64,000 nt of DNA from CAZFOB01 sp964520325 (GTDB taxonomy: Bacteria; Actinomycetota; JAICYB01): the NCBI GenBank assembly GCA_964520325.1, contig CAZFOB010000013.1, positions 1 to 64,000 of the forward strand, written 5' to 3'. Below the pieces are notes generated by a model. That model ran no database searches and was not told the DNA's origin. It saw nothing but the letters and a program-made list of their open reading frames with translations. Within the stretch, counting starts at the first letter, position 1, and each line of letters opens with the position of its first letter. Below, piece by piece: positions 17,224 to 25,952 of the stretch. The translations under genes were made by a program, and so were the position numbers.

Positions 17224-19263
17224 TCAGCGATACACGACTTTCCCCCAGCGTGGGTAATTGTCGGTCTCGCACTTCCCGAGCACGGCGTCGGCGCACGTCT
17301 GGCCCGAGGCCTCGCTCGGCGCGTAGGGCACCGGTTTTCCTTGGTCCGTCCAGCCCTTCGTGTACTTCACGTCGCCGCACCAGGCGTTGTAGTTCGGCCC
17401 GCCCTTCTCCCACTGCTGCGCGAGCTTGTCGGGCCACGCGACGTAGTGGCGCTGGCAGTCCGGGTAGTCGAGGAAGCCGAGCACGCGTTCCGGCGGCGGT
17501 GAGACCATGCCGGCCCGCCAGCGAGCGGAGCTCCCATCGGTGATGAAGAAGTACTGGCCGGGCCCGGCACCCACCAGCACGGCGACCGGATCGCTCGACG
17601 GACCGTCGACGCCGTACCGCGTCAGCGGGTACGCCTGGAGGCCGGCCGAAACCGTATGAGGCGTGAGGTTCGGACCGGCGAAGATCATGCCGCCGATGAG
17701 CGGGAGCCACGAGTAGTACCAGGCGACGATGGCCGGCGGCGCCTTGCAGTATTGCTCGTCGTGGGCCATCCCCGCGTCCGTTCTCGGGTCGCATGCCTTC
17801 TTCGTCTTCGGCGAGACCTTGTGGAACGCGTGGTACACCCAGAACGGGTCGCCCGGCCCGTACCCGACTCCCTGGATCCCGAACGACGTGTAGAGCATGC
17901 TTGCCTTGTCCACCATGCTCTGGGTCGGGGCCAGACGCTGCACGGTGTTCGTCTGCCAGCCCGTTCCGATGTTGGCGTACTCGGGCTTGTAGCCGGCTCT
18001 TTCGAACTGGATGATGTGGAAGAACGCGCCAAGGAAGTCGATGAGGTAGATCACCGTCGTCACTCCGGCGGTTTGGAACTTCAACGCGATCGTTGAACCC
18101 TCTCCGGAGGACTTGGTCGGGTCGTCGTTGAATTGAACCTCAGTGTTCCCGGCTTTGCTGAACTCGATCCCGCAGCCGGATTTCAGCAAGGCCTTGAGCT
18201 CGAGGGCGGCCTGGTTCGAGTTCGGGTTGTTCGCGTAGGCCAACCCAAACTTCCTCACCTTCGTGCGCAGGGCGGGATCGGCGGCGTTCACGGCCTTGCC
18301 GTTGCCCCAAGCCTTCTGGTTCCCCTTGCCGCCGGCCTTGAGGTCCGAGCAGATCCACCCAGCGGCGAGCTTTGACATCTTCGTGATGCTCTGGAACTCG
18401 GCCCACGCGTAGGGAGCGAACTGCGTGAGGTATTTGTCCGAAGTGTCGAGCAAGCCGAACAACATCGGGCGTTTGTCCGCCGGGATCTTGGCTTTCATGG
18501 CCGACGCCAGGCCGACGCCGTTCTGGTACAAGCCCGGAACGTCGTACACGACGGCCGAGAAGGGGTGGGTCTTGTCGCGCATGGTGATCGCGGCCGAGGT
18601 CTGCTTGTCGGGGCACTGGAACGAGCCGGCGTCCACGTTGTCGTAGATCAGCTTGCGTCCGTAGAAGTTGTGGCCCGGTGTGTTGAACTTCTTCATCACT
18701 TCGACGGCCTGCGGGACGTCCGCGGCCACATCGCCGACGTGGTCGTTCCAGTATCGGACGAGGAACCCGATGGCTTCGTTCTGCTCCCTGTTGATCGTGT
18801 CCTGGTCGGTCGAGGCCTTTCGGTAGAAGCGGGTGGATTCGGCGATGCCGGCGGCCGCGGCCGCCAGCGCCGCGAAGGTGTTCGGCGGACAGTTGGCAGC
18901 GTCGATGCCGAAGTTGAGCTTGATCGTGTCCTTCGTCACGCCGGTCCACGTATTCGGGTTCTTGTAGTTCGTTGACTGGAGCTTGATGAGGCCGCCGACC
19001 TTCTTCGCTTGCGCCGCGTCCGCGCCCGGGTTCAGTGCGGCGTAACCCTTGGTCGGACCCTTCGGGATAACGACCGTGCGTGGCTTGCTCGGGTCACTCT
19101 GCGCGGCTTTCTTATCGCCGCCCTCTGCGGTCGTGTCTTCGAGCGCCGAAGGGCCCTTTTCCGATCCGCCGAGCTCTGACGTCGTCTCCTTCGGCTTCGA
19201 GCATGCAGCCGTGATCACGAAGAAAAGCGCCAGTAATGCCAGGACGCGCAGATGTTTACGCAT
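17224..19263 (-). CDS. ABC substrate-binding lipoprotein, cluster 2
   Basis: The 679-residue product starts with a lipoprotein signal (MRKHLRVLALLALFFVITAAC) and an acidic linker, then a long binding domain parallel to the cluster 1 protein: NPNTWTGVTKDTIKLNF, TTVIYLIDFLGAFFHIIQF, AGPNLTPHTVSAGLQAYP, and a Cys-bearing tail with YPDCQRHYVAWPDKLAQQWEKGGPNYNAWC. The domain is related to LIV-type binding proteins but about 250 residues longer. It should sit outside the membrane and deliver ligand to the divergent LivHM fusion at 19464. Ligand unknown. Confidence 0.82.
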   Translation of the reverse strand: MRKHLRVLALLALFFVITAACSKPKETTSELGGSEKGPSALEDTTAEGGDKKAAQSDPSKPRTVVIPKGPTKGYAALNPGADAAQAKKVGGLIKLQSTNYKNPNTWTGVTKDTIKLNFGIDAANCPPNTFAALAAAAAGIAESTRFYRKASTDQDTINREQNEAIGFLVRYWNDHVGDVAADVPQAVEVMKKFNTPGHNFYGRKLIYDNVDAGSFQCPDKQTSAAITMRDKTHPFSAVVYDVPGLYQNGVGLASAMKAKIPADKRPMLFGLLDTSDKYLTQFAPYAWAEFQSITKMSKLAAGWICSDLKAGGKGNQKAWGNGKAVNAADPALRTKVRKFGLAYANNPNSNQAALELKALLKSGCGIEFSKAGNTEVQFNDDPTKSSGEGSTIALKFQTAGVTTVIYLIDFLGAFFHIIQFERAGYKPEYANIGTGWQTNTVQRLAPTQSMVDKASMLYTSFGIQGVGYGPGDPFWVYHAFHKVSPKTKKACDPRTDAGMAHDEQYCKAPPAIVAWYYSWLPLIGGMIFAGPNLTPHTVSAGLQAYPLTRYGVDGPSSDPVAVLVGAGPGQYFFITDGSSARWRAGMVSPPPERVLGFLDYPDCQRHYVAWPDKLAQQWEKGGPNYNAWCGDVKYTKGWTDQGKPVPYAPSEASGQTCADAVLGKCETDNYPRWGKVVYR

Positions 19264-19334
19264 GGCTAGAACCCCTTTTGCTCCCCGTCATTCGGTGGTC
19301 CTCGTTCTGCTTGGAGAATCATGGGCATCTTACT

Positions 19335-19367
19335 GCAGGCGAGTCAAGCGCGCAGGCGAGCCAAGCG
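19335..19367. repeat. Two 16-bp direct repeats upstream of binding-protein gene 2
   Basis: GCAGGCGAGTCAAGCG (19335-19350) and GCAGGCGAGCCAAGCG (19352-19367) differ by one base. They lie between the divergent starts and contain the GAGTCAAG sequence that is also the right half of the cluster 1 promoter dyad. They could be regulator binding sites. Confidence 0.55.
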
Positions 19368-19384
19368 TGATCTTTCGTCTTGGA

Positions 19385-19413
19385 TTGACCGAAAAGTCAA
19401 GGCCCGTCAGGAT
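19385..19413 (+). promoter_or_regulatory. Promoter with TTGAC-N6-GTCAA dyad, cluster 2
   Basis: TTGAC (19385-19389) and GTCAA (19396-19400) repeat the cluster 1 dyad with the same six-base spacer. Taking TTGACC as -35, CAGGAT at 19408-19413 lies 17 bases on, as CAGAAT does in cluster 1. The surrounding sequence is otherwise different, so conservation of the dyad suggests function. Confidence 0.6.
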
Positions 19414-19463
19414 GGCACCCGGCATTTCTCGCGCAGCCACCACAGACCTGGGGAGGGTCTTCA

Positions 19464-21599
19464 TTGGCCGAACGCCGCACGCTGAACACCGTGGTCGCGT
19501 TCCTTTGTGGCTTCATCGTCATCGTTCTCGCGGGCAAGGTGGGGTTCCCGCAGCTCGGCGGCTCGGTCGCTGTTCCGAACGGCCTCTACCTCCAAGGCCT
19601 CATCATGGGTCTGCTCTCGGCGCTTCTGGCGATCGGCCTCGTGCTCATCTACCGCTCGAACAGGATCGTCAACTTCGCTCAGGGTTCTCTCGGCGCCGTG
19701 GCAGCCACGGGGGCCAACGAGCTCGTCGCGATCTATCACTGGCCGTACGCGATCGCGGTCCCCTTGGGGATCGCGACGGGGGTCGGGCTCAGCGTCTTTA
19801 CGGAGTGGGCTGTCATCCGCCGGTTCGCCAAAGCGCCGCGGCTGATCCTCACCGTGGCGACGATCGGCGTTGCGCAGCTCTTGAGCGTCCTCGAGATCCT
19901 CCCAGCAACGTTCCGGAGGAATATCGATACGAGAGCTGGAGTGTTCCGCAGTCCTTTCACGGCCCACTTCCAGTTCGGTGGAGCGCGATTCAGCGCCGAC
20001 GAGATGATCGTGCTCGTCCTTGCGCCGGTCATCCTGATCGGGCTGGCGGTTTTCTTCACCCGAACGCGCTACGGCGTCGCGGCTCGCGCGGTTGCCGATA
20101 ACGAGGAGCGCGCACGCCTGCTGGGATGCCGGGTCAAGCGTGTGTCTCTCGTCGTCTGGGGCCTCGCCGGGTTACTGTCGGCGCTCACGGCGATCCTGCG
20201 CGCGCCGATCCTCGGCTTCCAGATGGGGACCGTTCAAGGTCCAGACCTGCTGCTCCGTGCTCTCGCCGCCGCCGTGCTCGCGCGCATGGAAAGTCTGCCG
20301 GCGACCGTGGCGGCGGCCGTGCTGATCACGATGGGCGAGCAGACGATCTTCTTCGCGTTCGGAGCCACGGGGCTCACCGATGCGTTCTTGCTCGGAGTCG
20401 TCGTCGTCGGCCTGCTCGCCCAGCGGAAGCGCTTCAGCCGAGTCGACCCCGGTTCATCGAGCTGGCGTGCGGTTCAAGAGGTCAGACCGGTCCCGCGCGA
20501 GCTCGCCCGTCTCTCAGAGGTGCGTTGGGGCCAATGGGGAGGCCGCGTGGCTCTGGCGGCGATCGTCATCGCCTTCCCCTTCGTCTTCAACTCGTCGCGG
20601 ACGAACCTCGCGGCCGTGGTCCTCATCTACGCGATGGTCGGGATCTCGCTCGTCATCCTCACGGGGTGGAGTGGGAACATCTCGCTCGGGCAATGGGCGA
20701 TCGTCGGCCTCGGTGCTCTTCTCGCGCAGAGGCTGGCCGCGGCGGCTTCGCCATTGGACTTCTTCATCATCCTGATCGTCGCGGGATTGAGCGGCGCCGC
20801 TCTGTCGCTCCTGATCGGGCTCCCGGCGCTGCGGATCAGGGGCTTGTTCCTCGGCGTCACGACGCTGGCCTTTGCGATCGCGGCCAAGAGCTGGATATTT
20901 CAATGGAAGATCCTCACTACCGACCAGTCGATCGTGCGGCCGCACCTCTTCGGGTTGATCGACACGACGAGCGAACGATCCTTCTATTTCGTGTGCGTGT
21001 TCGGGTTACTGTTCGCGCTGTCCGCCGCTCGCAACCTGCGCCGTTCACGGTGGGGCAGGAACCTCATCGCGATGCGGGACAACGAAACACAAGCACAGTC
21101 CCTCGGGATGCGCCTCACCGCCTCACGACTTGGCGCGTTCGCGATCTCCGGGTTCATCGCCGCTCTCGCGGGAGCGTTGTACGCGTACAACGAACAGTCG
21201 ATCGACTACACGCGGTTCGACCCTCGGATATCGCTCGTCATGTTCTCGATGGTTGTGATCGGAGGGATGGGATCTCTCGCCGGGCCGATCCTCGGCGCGG
21301 TCTACGTCCTGGGGATCCAGTATTTCCTGCCGGTCAGTCTTCAGCTGTTCGGCACCGGTTTCGGTCTCCTGGTCTTGCTGCTGGTGTTTCCCGGTGGCCT
21401 CGGCCAGATCTTCTACATGTTGCGGGACCGGTATCTGGTGTGGGTCGCCGAACGACGGGACCTGATCGTTCCGAGCCTGATCGCCGACCGCCGCGAGATA
21501 GCGCCGCCGATGCTCGGCGATCTGGGCCCTGAGGGAGTAGAAAAGACGTCGACGGCGACACCGCGCAAGGCGCTCGCCGGAAGCCGGAGGAAGACATGA
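19464..21599 (+). CDS. LivH-LivM fused ABC permease, cluster 2
   Basis: This 711-residue paralogue of the 10376 permease has the same LivH half (VPNGLYLQGLIMGLLSALLAIGLVLIYRSNRIVNFAQGSLGA) and LivM half (GWSGNISLGQWAIVGLGAL, GLPALRIRGLFLGVTTLAFAI). TTG 19464 is chosen because GGGGAGGG lies about ten bases upstream and the protein aligns with the cluster 1 start. It overlaps the next gene by four bases (ATGA). Together with the genes at 21596 and 23749 and the lipoprotein at 17224 it gives a complete importer. Confidence 0.88.
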   Translation: MAERRTLNTVVAFLCGFIVIVLAGKVGFPQLGGSVAVPNGLYLQGLIMGLLSALLAIGLVLIYRSNRIVNFAQGSLGAVAATGANELVAIYHWPYAIAVPLGIATGVGLSVFTEWAVIRRFAKAPRLILTVATIGVAQLLSVLEILPATFRRNIDTRAGVFRSPFTAHFQFGGARFSADEMIVLVLAPVILIGLAVFFTRTRYGVAARAVADNEERARLLGCRVKRVSLVVWGLAGLLSALTAILRAPILGFQMGTVQGPDLLLRALAAAVLARMESLPATVAAAVLITMGEQTIFFAFGATGLTDAFLLGVVVVGLLAQRKRFSRVDPGSSSWRAVQEVRPVPRELARLSEVRWGQWGGRVALAAIVIAFPFVFNSSRTNLAAVVLIYAMVGISLVILTGWSGNISLGQWAIVGLGALLAQRLAAAASPLDFFIILIVAGLSGAALSLLIGLPALRIRGLFLGVTTLAFAIAAKSWIFQWKILTTDQSIVRPHLFGLIDTTSERSFYFVCVFGLLFALSAARNLRRSRWGRNLIAMRDNETQAQSLGMRLTASRLGAFAISGFIAALAGALYAYNEQSIDYTRFDPRISLVMFSMVVIGGMGSLAGPILGAVYVLGIQYFLPVSLQLFGTGFGLLVLLLVFPGGLGQIFYMLRDRYLVWVAERRDLIVPSLIADRREIAPPMLGDLGPEGVEKTSTATPRKALAGSRRKT

Positions 21600-23752
21600 G
21601 CACGAGAACGAAGCCGAAGGTGGCCGAGGAGTCCGGTCCGCCGCGCGGGCTCGGCGTGATCCATCGGTACTTCTCGAGAGCCACGGGCGGCCTGCCGATC
21701 ACGCCGTTGGTGATCCTCTTCTCCCTCTTCTTCTTCGACGAATTCGACACTGCGGCCTTCGGCGTCTTGGCACCGGAGATCCGGAAAGCTTTCAACCTCA
21801 CCGACAACGCCATCGGAACGATCGTGCTGGTCAATCTGACGATCGTGCTGCTGTTCGGCGTGCCCCTCGGCTACTACGCGGACCGTCTGCCTCGGCGTAC
21901 GTTCGTGTGGATAGGGGCTTTTCTCGCGGGCACCTTCTCGCTCCTTACCGGACTCACCACCGTGTTGTGGCTGTTCATCCTCATCCGCATGGGGAACGGG
22001 ATCGGCCTCGTCGTCAATGCCGGCGTTCATCCGTCGCTCTTGTCCGACTATTACAAGCCGGACGACTGGCCCGCCGTTACGTCGATCCACCGCAATGCGA
22101 GTCTCCTTGGGGCCGTGATCGGCCCGGCGACTGCTGGTGTGATCGCGAGATTCTTCGGCTGGCGAGCGGCGTTCATGGTTCTGGTCGTTCCGATCGGCGT
22201 CGTCGGATTCATCTCGATGCGGCTCAAGGAGCCGCTGCGCGGGGGCACGCAAGACCTTAAAGCCGCCGAGACTGCCGCTCAGGAGAAGCCCATTCCGTTC
22301 GACCGGTCCATCCGAACCGTGATGTCGATCAAGACGTTGCGCCGTCAGTACACGGCTTGGGTGTTCATCGGCGCTGGGTTCCTTCCCTTGTCGTTCCTTC
22401 CTCCCCTCTTGTTCGAGAGGCGATTCGACGTTTCCCCCTTCGGCCGGGGAGCCATCGGCTCGGTCGGCGCGGCCGCCGCGTTCTGCGCAGTGATGTGGTC
22501 GAGGTCGCTCACGAACAAGTGGCTCGCCAAGGGCATGGGCGAGCCGTTGAAGTGGACCGGATGGGTACTGGTCGGCGTCGGGGTCGGCCTCGGCCTGTTC
22601 GCCGCCTCGCCATGGCTGCCGCTCGCCATCTTCTTCATCGTGTTGACCAACTTCGTCGGCGGGCTCTTCTGGGTGCCCTTCACGGTCACGCAGTACTTCG
22701 TGGCTCCGGCCCGCGCCCGCACGCTTGCCCTCAGCCTCGGAGCGGCCTTCCTCATCATGGGAGCGTGGCTCCTTGTCCTCTTGCCGGGAATCCTCAGGAT
22801 CTCGGACACCAAAGGTCCGCAGTGGGCGATCCTCATCATCGTCCCGTACTGGTTCATCGGCGGTCTGGTCCTTCGTTCGGGCCGACATTTCGTCCATGAC
22901 GACGCGACGCGCTCGCTCGAGATGCTCAAGGCGACGGCGCGTCTGCGTGAAGAGCGACTCAACAAGACGAGCGACAAGCTCCTCGTCGTGCAGGACCTCG
23001 ACGTCGGCTACGACGGGACCCAGGTGTTGTTCGGGGTGAACTTCGAAGTGAAGGAAGGTGAGCTCGTCGCGCTCCTTGGCACCAACGGCGCCGGCAAGTC
23101 GACGTTGCTGAAGGCGATCTCCGGTCTCGTCGTTGCTTCGGGCGGAGCGATGTTCTTCGACGGCGAGGACATCACGTATCACCTCGCCGAGGAGACCGCG
23201 GCGATGGGGATCATCCAGATGCCCGGCGGCAAGTCGGTGTTCCCTTCACTTTCGGTGAAGGAGAACCTCGACATGGCGGCCTGGCTGTACGAAGGAGACA
23301 CCAAGCACATCAATGAGTCACTTGACCACATCTACGGCGTCTTTCCGATCCTGAAGCAACGCCTCGCCCAGCAAGCCGGGAGCCTGTCGGGTGGTGAGCA
23401 GCAGATGCTGTCGCTCGCGCAAGCGTTCATCGCGAAGCCGAAGCTCCTCATGATCGACGAGCTGTCCCTCGGTCTGGCACCGGTGATCGTGCAGCAGCTC
23501 CTGGAGATCGTGAAGACCATCCACGAAGGCGGGACGACGATCATCCTCGTCGAGCAGTCCGTGAACGTCGCGCTCACCGTCGCCAAGCACGCCTACTTCA
23601 TGGAGAAGGGCGAGATCCGGTTCGACGGGACGACGGCCGAACTGCTGGGCCGCACCGACATCCTGCGTTCGGTTTTTCTCGAGGGGGCCCAAGCCGTCGT
23701 CGGAGGCGGCAACGGCAGAGGCTCGCGTGCGCGGAAACGGACGAAGCGTTGA
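21596..23752 (+). CDS. MFS carrier-LivF ATPase fusion, cluster 2
   Basis: The 718-residue product has a 12-helix MFS carrier at about residues 25-430 (FFFDEFDTAAFGVLAPEIRKAF, GYYADRLPRR loop, a second half beginning near SIKTLRRQY) and a LivF-type ATPase at about 465-700 with Walker A GTNGAGKST at residue 495, LSGGEQQ and LLMIDELSLGL. It ends in a short basic tail. An MFS carrier runs on ion gradients and normally has no ATPase, so the fusion is remarkable; it recurs in cluster 1. The start overlaps the permease and the stop overlaps the LivG gene, each by four bases. Confidence 0.86.
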   Translation: MSTRTKPKVAEESGPPRGLGVIHRYFSRATGGLPITPLVILFSLFFFDEFDTAAFGVLAPEIRKAFNLTDNAIGTIVLVNLTIVLLFGVPLGYYADRLPRRTFVWIGAFLAGTFSLLTGLTTVLWLFILIRMGNGIGLVVNAGVHPSLLSDYYKPDDWPAVTSIHRNASLLGAVIGPATAGVIARFFGWRAAFMVLVVPIGVVGFISMRLKEPLRGGTQDLKAAETAAQEKPIPFDRSIRTVMSIKTLRRQYTAWVFIGAGFLPLSFLPPLLFERRFDVSPFGRGAIGSVGAAAAFCAVMWSRSLTNKWLAKGMGEPLKWTGWVLVGVGVGLGLFAASPWLPLAIFFIVLTNFVGGLFWVPFTVTQYFVAPARARTLALSLGAAFLIMGAWLLVLLPGILRISDTKGPQWAILIIVPYWFIGGLVLRSGRHFVHDDATRSLEMLKATARLREERLNKTSDKLLVVQDLDVGYDGTQVLFGVNFEVKEGELVALLGTNGAGKSTLLKAISGLVVASGGAMFFDGEDITYHLAEETAAMGIIQMPGGKSVFPSLSVKENLDMAAWLYEGDTKHINESLDHIYGVFPILKQRLAQQAGSLSGGEQQMLSLAQAFIAKPKLLMIDELSLGLAPVIVQQLLEIVKTIHEGGTTIILVEQSVNVALTVAKHAYFMEKGEIRFDGTTAELLGRTDILRSVFLEGAQAVVGGGNGRGSRARKRTKR

Positions 23753-24714
23753 CGGAAGGAGAACGCGCGAACGACGACGTCGTCATGGAGGCCCGCGAGA
23801 TCTCCGTTTCTTACGGTGGCGTCAGGGCTGTCGACGACGTCTCGTTCACGGTGACTCGCGGCAAGATCCTCGGATTCATCGGCCCGAACGGTGCCGGCAA
23901 GACGACGGTCTTCGACGCGATCTGCGGGTTCGTCCCTTCGGAAGGCGGACGAGTGATCGTCGAAGGTCGCGACGTGACGGACAAGTCACCGACCGACCGT
24001 GCGCGCCATGGTCTCGGCCGCTCCTTCCAGGACGCCCGGCTCTTCGGGTCGCTCACCGTGTCCGAGACGCTCTCATGCGCGTTCGAGCGGCACATGCATC
24101 GCTCCGATCCGGTGTCCGCGATGCTTTGGCTGCCGTGGGTGAAGCGTGGTGAGCACCGTATCGCTACGCGCGTCGAGGAGATCATCGGGCTGATGGGCCT
24201 CGGCGCGTTCCGCGACAAGTTCATCAACGAGCTGTCGACCGGGTCACGCCGCGTCGTCGATCTCGCTTGCGTGATGGCGCACGAGCCCAGCGTGCTTCTC
24301 CTCGACGAGCCGTCCTCTGGGATGGCGCAACGCGAGACCGAGGCGATGGGCCCGCTGCTTCTTCGCGTGAAGGAGGAAACGGGCTGCACGATGCTGCTCA
24401 TCGAGCACGACATGCCGCTCGTCACCTCGGTCTCCGATGAGCTCATCGCTCTCGAGACCGGACGTGTCATCGTCCAAGGCAAGCCCCACGACGTGACGAA
24501 CGATCACCGCGTCGTTGAGGCGTACCTCGGCACCGACGAACGCGTCGTCGCGCGCTCGGGCGCGATCGCGTCGAATGGACGCCCGCGGCGAAAGGCGCCC
24601 GTGCGAGCCAAGGCTGCTGCGAAGAAGCCGGCCGGGAGGAAGAAGCCGATCGCGAGGAAGAAGCCGGCGGCTACGAAGAAGAAGGTCCAGACGAAGAGCA
24701 GGCGGCCGGGCTAG
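23749..24714 (+). CDS. LivG-type ABC ATPase with basic tail, cluster 2
   Basis: This 321-residue ATPase has Walker A GPNGAGKTT at residue 45, the LivG hallmark FQDARLFGSLTVSETL, a changed signature LSTGSRR in place of LSGGQ, and Walker B VLLLDEPSSG. The last 50 residues are extremely basic (repeated Lys/Ala/Pro/Arg), like linker histone tails. TTG 23749 overlaps the previous TGA (TTGA); ATG 23785 is an alternative. It is the separate counterpart of the C-terminal ATPase in the cluster 1 fusion and pairs with the LivF domain of 21596. Confidence 0.85.
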   Translation: MTEGERANDDVVMEAREISVSYGGVRAVDDVSFTVTRGKILGFIGPNGAGKTTVFDAICGFVPSEGGRVIVEGRDVTDKSPTDRARHGLGRSFQDARLFGSLTVSETLSCAFERHMHRSDPVSAMLWLPWVKRGEHRIATRVEEIIGLMGLGAFRDKFINELSTGSRRVVDLACVMAHEPSVLLLDEPSSGMAQRETEAMGPLLLRVKEETGCTMLLIEHDMPLVTSVSDELIALETGRVIVQGKPHDVTNDHRVVEAYLGTDERVVARSGAIASNGRPRRKAPVRAKAAAKKPAGRKKPIARKKPAATKKKVQTKSRRPG

Positions 24715-25910
24715 GCGGGCGAGCTCGCGACCGCCGTTGCGGAGCGCACCAACGCATCGACTTCTTCTTCGCCGTCCTCGGCCCCCGTGGCGATCACGCG
24801 GTCGCCGGGTAGGAGCTGGAAGTTCTTGGACGGCCGGTAGATCCACCGCCCGCTGCGCTGCACAGCCAGCGGGGTCATCCCGGTCTCGGTCTTGAACTTG
24901 AGCTCCTTCAAGGTCCTGCCGTCGGCGAGCGATCCGGATTCGACGATCGCTTGCAGCGCGACGGCGTCGCTCCACTCGATCGCTTCGGCCACGATCGGGT
25001 GTAAGTCATCGCCCCGGTCGACCAGCCGCGTGATCGAACGGGCTGCATCGCAGATGGCTTCTGACGCATACGCGAGCCGGAGCAGTCCACGCAGCTCGTC
25101 GGGGTTGGGTGCGTCCTCGGTGGCTCGCAGCACCCACGACTCGAGCTCGCATTGGAGCTCGTCCGAACGCGACTCGAGAGTTGTGACCTCAGCAGCGAGT
25201 GCGGGCTCGCGCAGCATGAGCGCGGAGTAGGCGAGCCCGACGCCGACCTCGGCGGTGTTCTTCATCGCTACAAGGATGTCGACCGCTCGGTCGAGTTCGT
25301 TCCATGCGCCGTCGTTTGCGATCGGCTCTTCCGCCGGTGTCTCGCCGGCCATGGCGTGGATGAGTGCGACGCCCTCCTCGGGACCGCGGAACAGCAGGAC
25401 GTCGTCTTCGCCGACAACAGACTGGGGACCGGGGTCGAAGACCCAATCGTTGCCGCGGCGGATGGCGATGACCCACATGCCGGTCTCCGTCGGCAGCTCG
25501 AGGTCGCGCAAGCTGTGTCCGGCGCACGCTGAGGCCGCTCGCACGTGTACCCGTCCGGACACCTCGTCGGCGTGACGCAGGTCGGCACGCAATGCGTCCG
25601 GGATGCCGAGCCCTGCGGAGATGACGCGGGCGATCCCGACCGCCGCGTCGGCGATCTGCTCGATGCACGAAGCCAGGTGCAGGACGTCGGTCAGCCCTTC
25701 GGCGTCGTCGCGGCTGCGCGCAGCCAGCATCGAGATCAACCGAAGCTCGCGGCTGTAGAGGCCCATCAGTTCCTCGAGTCGGTCGACCTCTTTGGCGAGC
25801 TTGGGGTCGGCGAAGAAGACAGCCGCGTAGGCGAGGTCGACCATCAGCTCTGAGGTGTCCTTCGATTCCGCGAGGAGCTCTTTGACGGTGCGTCTGGGGG
25901 GTTCTGCCAT
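24711..25910 (-). CDS. Tandem PhoU/TrkA-C domain regulator
   Basis: The 399-residue protein is an internal duplication: PhoU-like helical bundle (about 10-105), TrkA-C/RCK-C domain (about 115-195), then the same pair again at 205-310 and 320-390. Each RCK-C copy has the LRDLELPTETGMWVIAIRRG or LKELKFKTETGMTPLAVQRSG pattern. It corresponds to the COG3273 type, which usually neighbours an MgtE-like permease as it does here (25953). A cytoplasmic ligand-sensing subunit that gates cation transport is likely. Its TAG stop shares the bases CTAG with the convergent ABC gene. Confidence 0.8.
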   Translation of the reverse strand: MAEPPRRTVKELLAESKDTSELMVDLAYAAVFFADPKLAKEVDRLEELMGLYSRELRLISMLAARSRDDAEGLTDVLHLASCIEQIADAAVGIARVISAGLGIPDALRADLRHADEVSGRVHVRAASACAGHSLRDLELPTETGMWVIAIRRGNDWVFDPGPQSVVGEDDVLLFRGPEEGVALIHAMAGETPAEEPIANDGAWNELDRAVDILVAMKNTAEVGVGLAYSALMLREPALAAEVTTLESRSDELQCELESWVLRATEDAPNPDELRGLLRLAYASEAICDAARSITRLVDRGDDLHPIVAEAIEWSDAVALQAIVESGSLADGRTLKELKFKTETGMTPLAVQRSGRWIYRPSKNFQLLPGDRVIATGAEDGEEEVDALVRSATAVASSPA

Positions 25911-25952
25911 CGGGTGCCTTTTATGAAGCCGTTGAAGACTCCTCAGGATAGG

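Noticed and set aside
21413..23182. Minus-strand open frame opposite the cluster 2 MFS-LivF gene
   Set aside because: Composition is typical of antisense DNA and it crosses two real genes.
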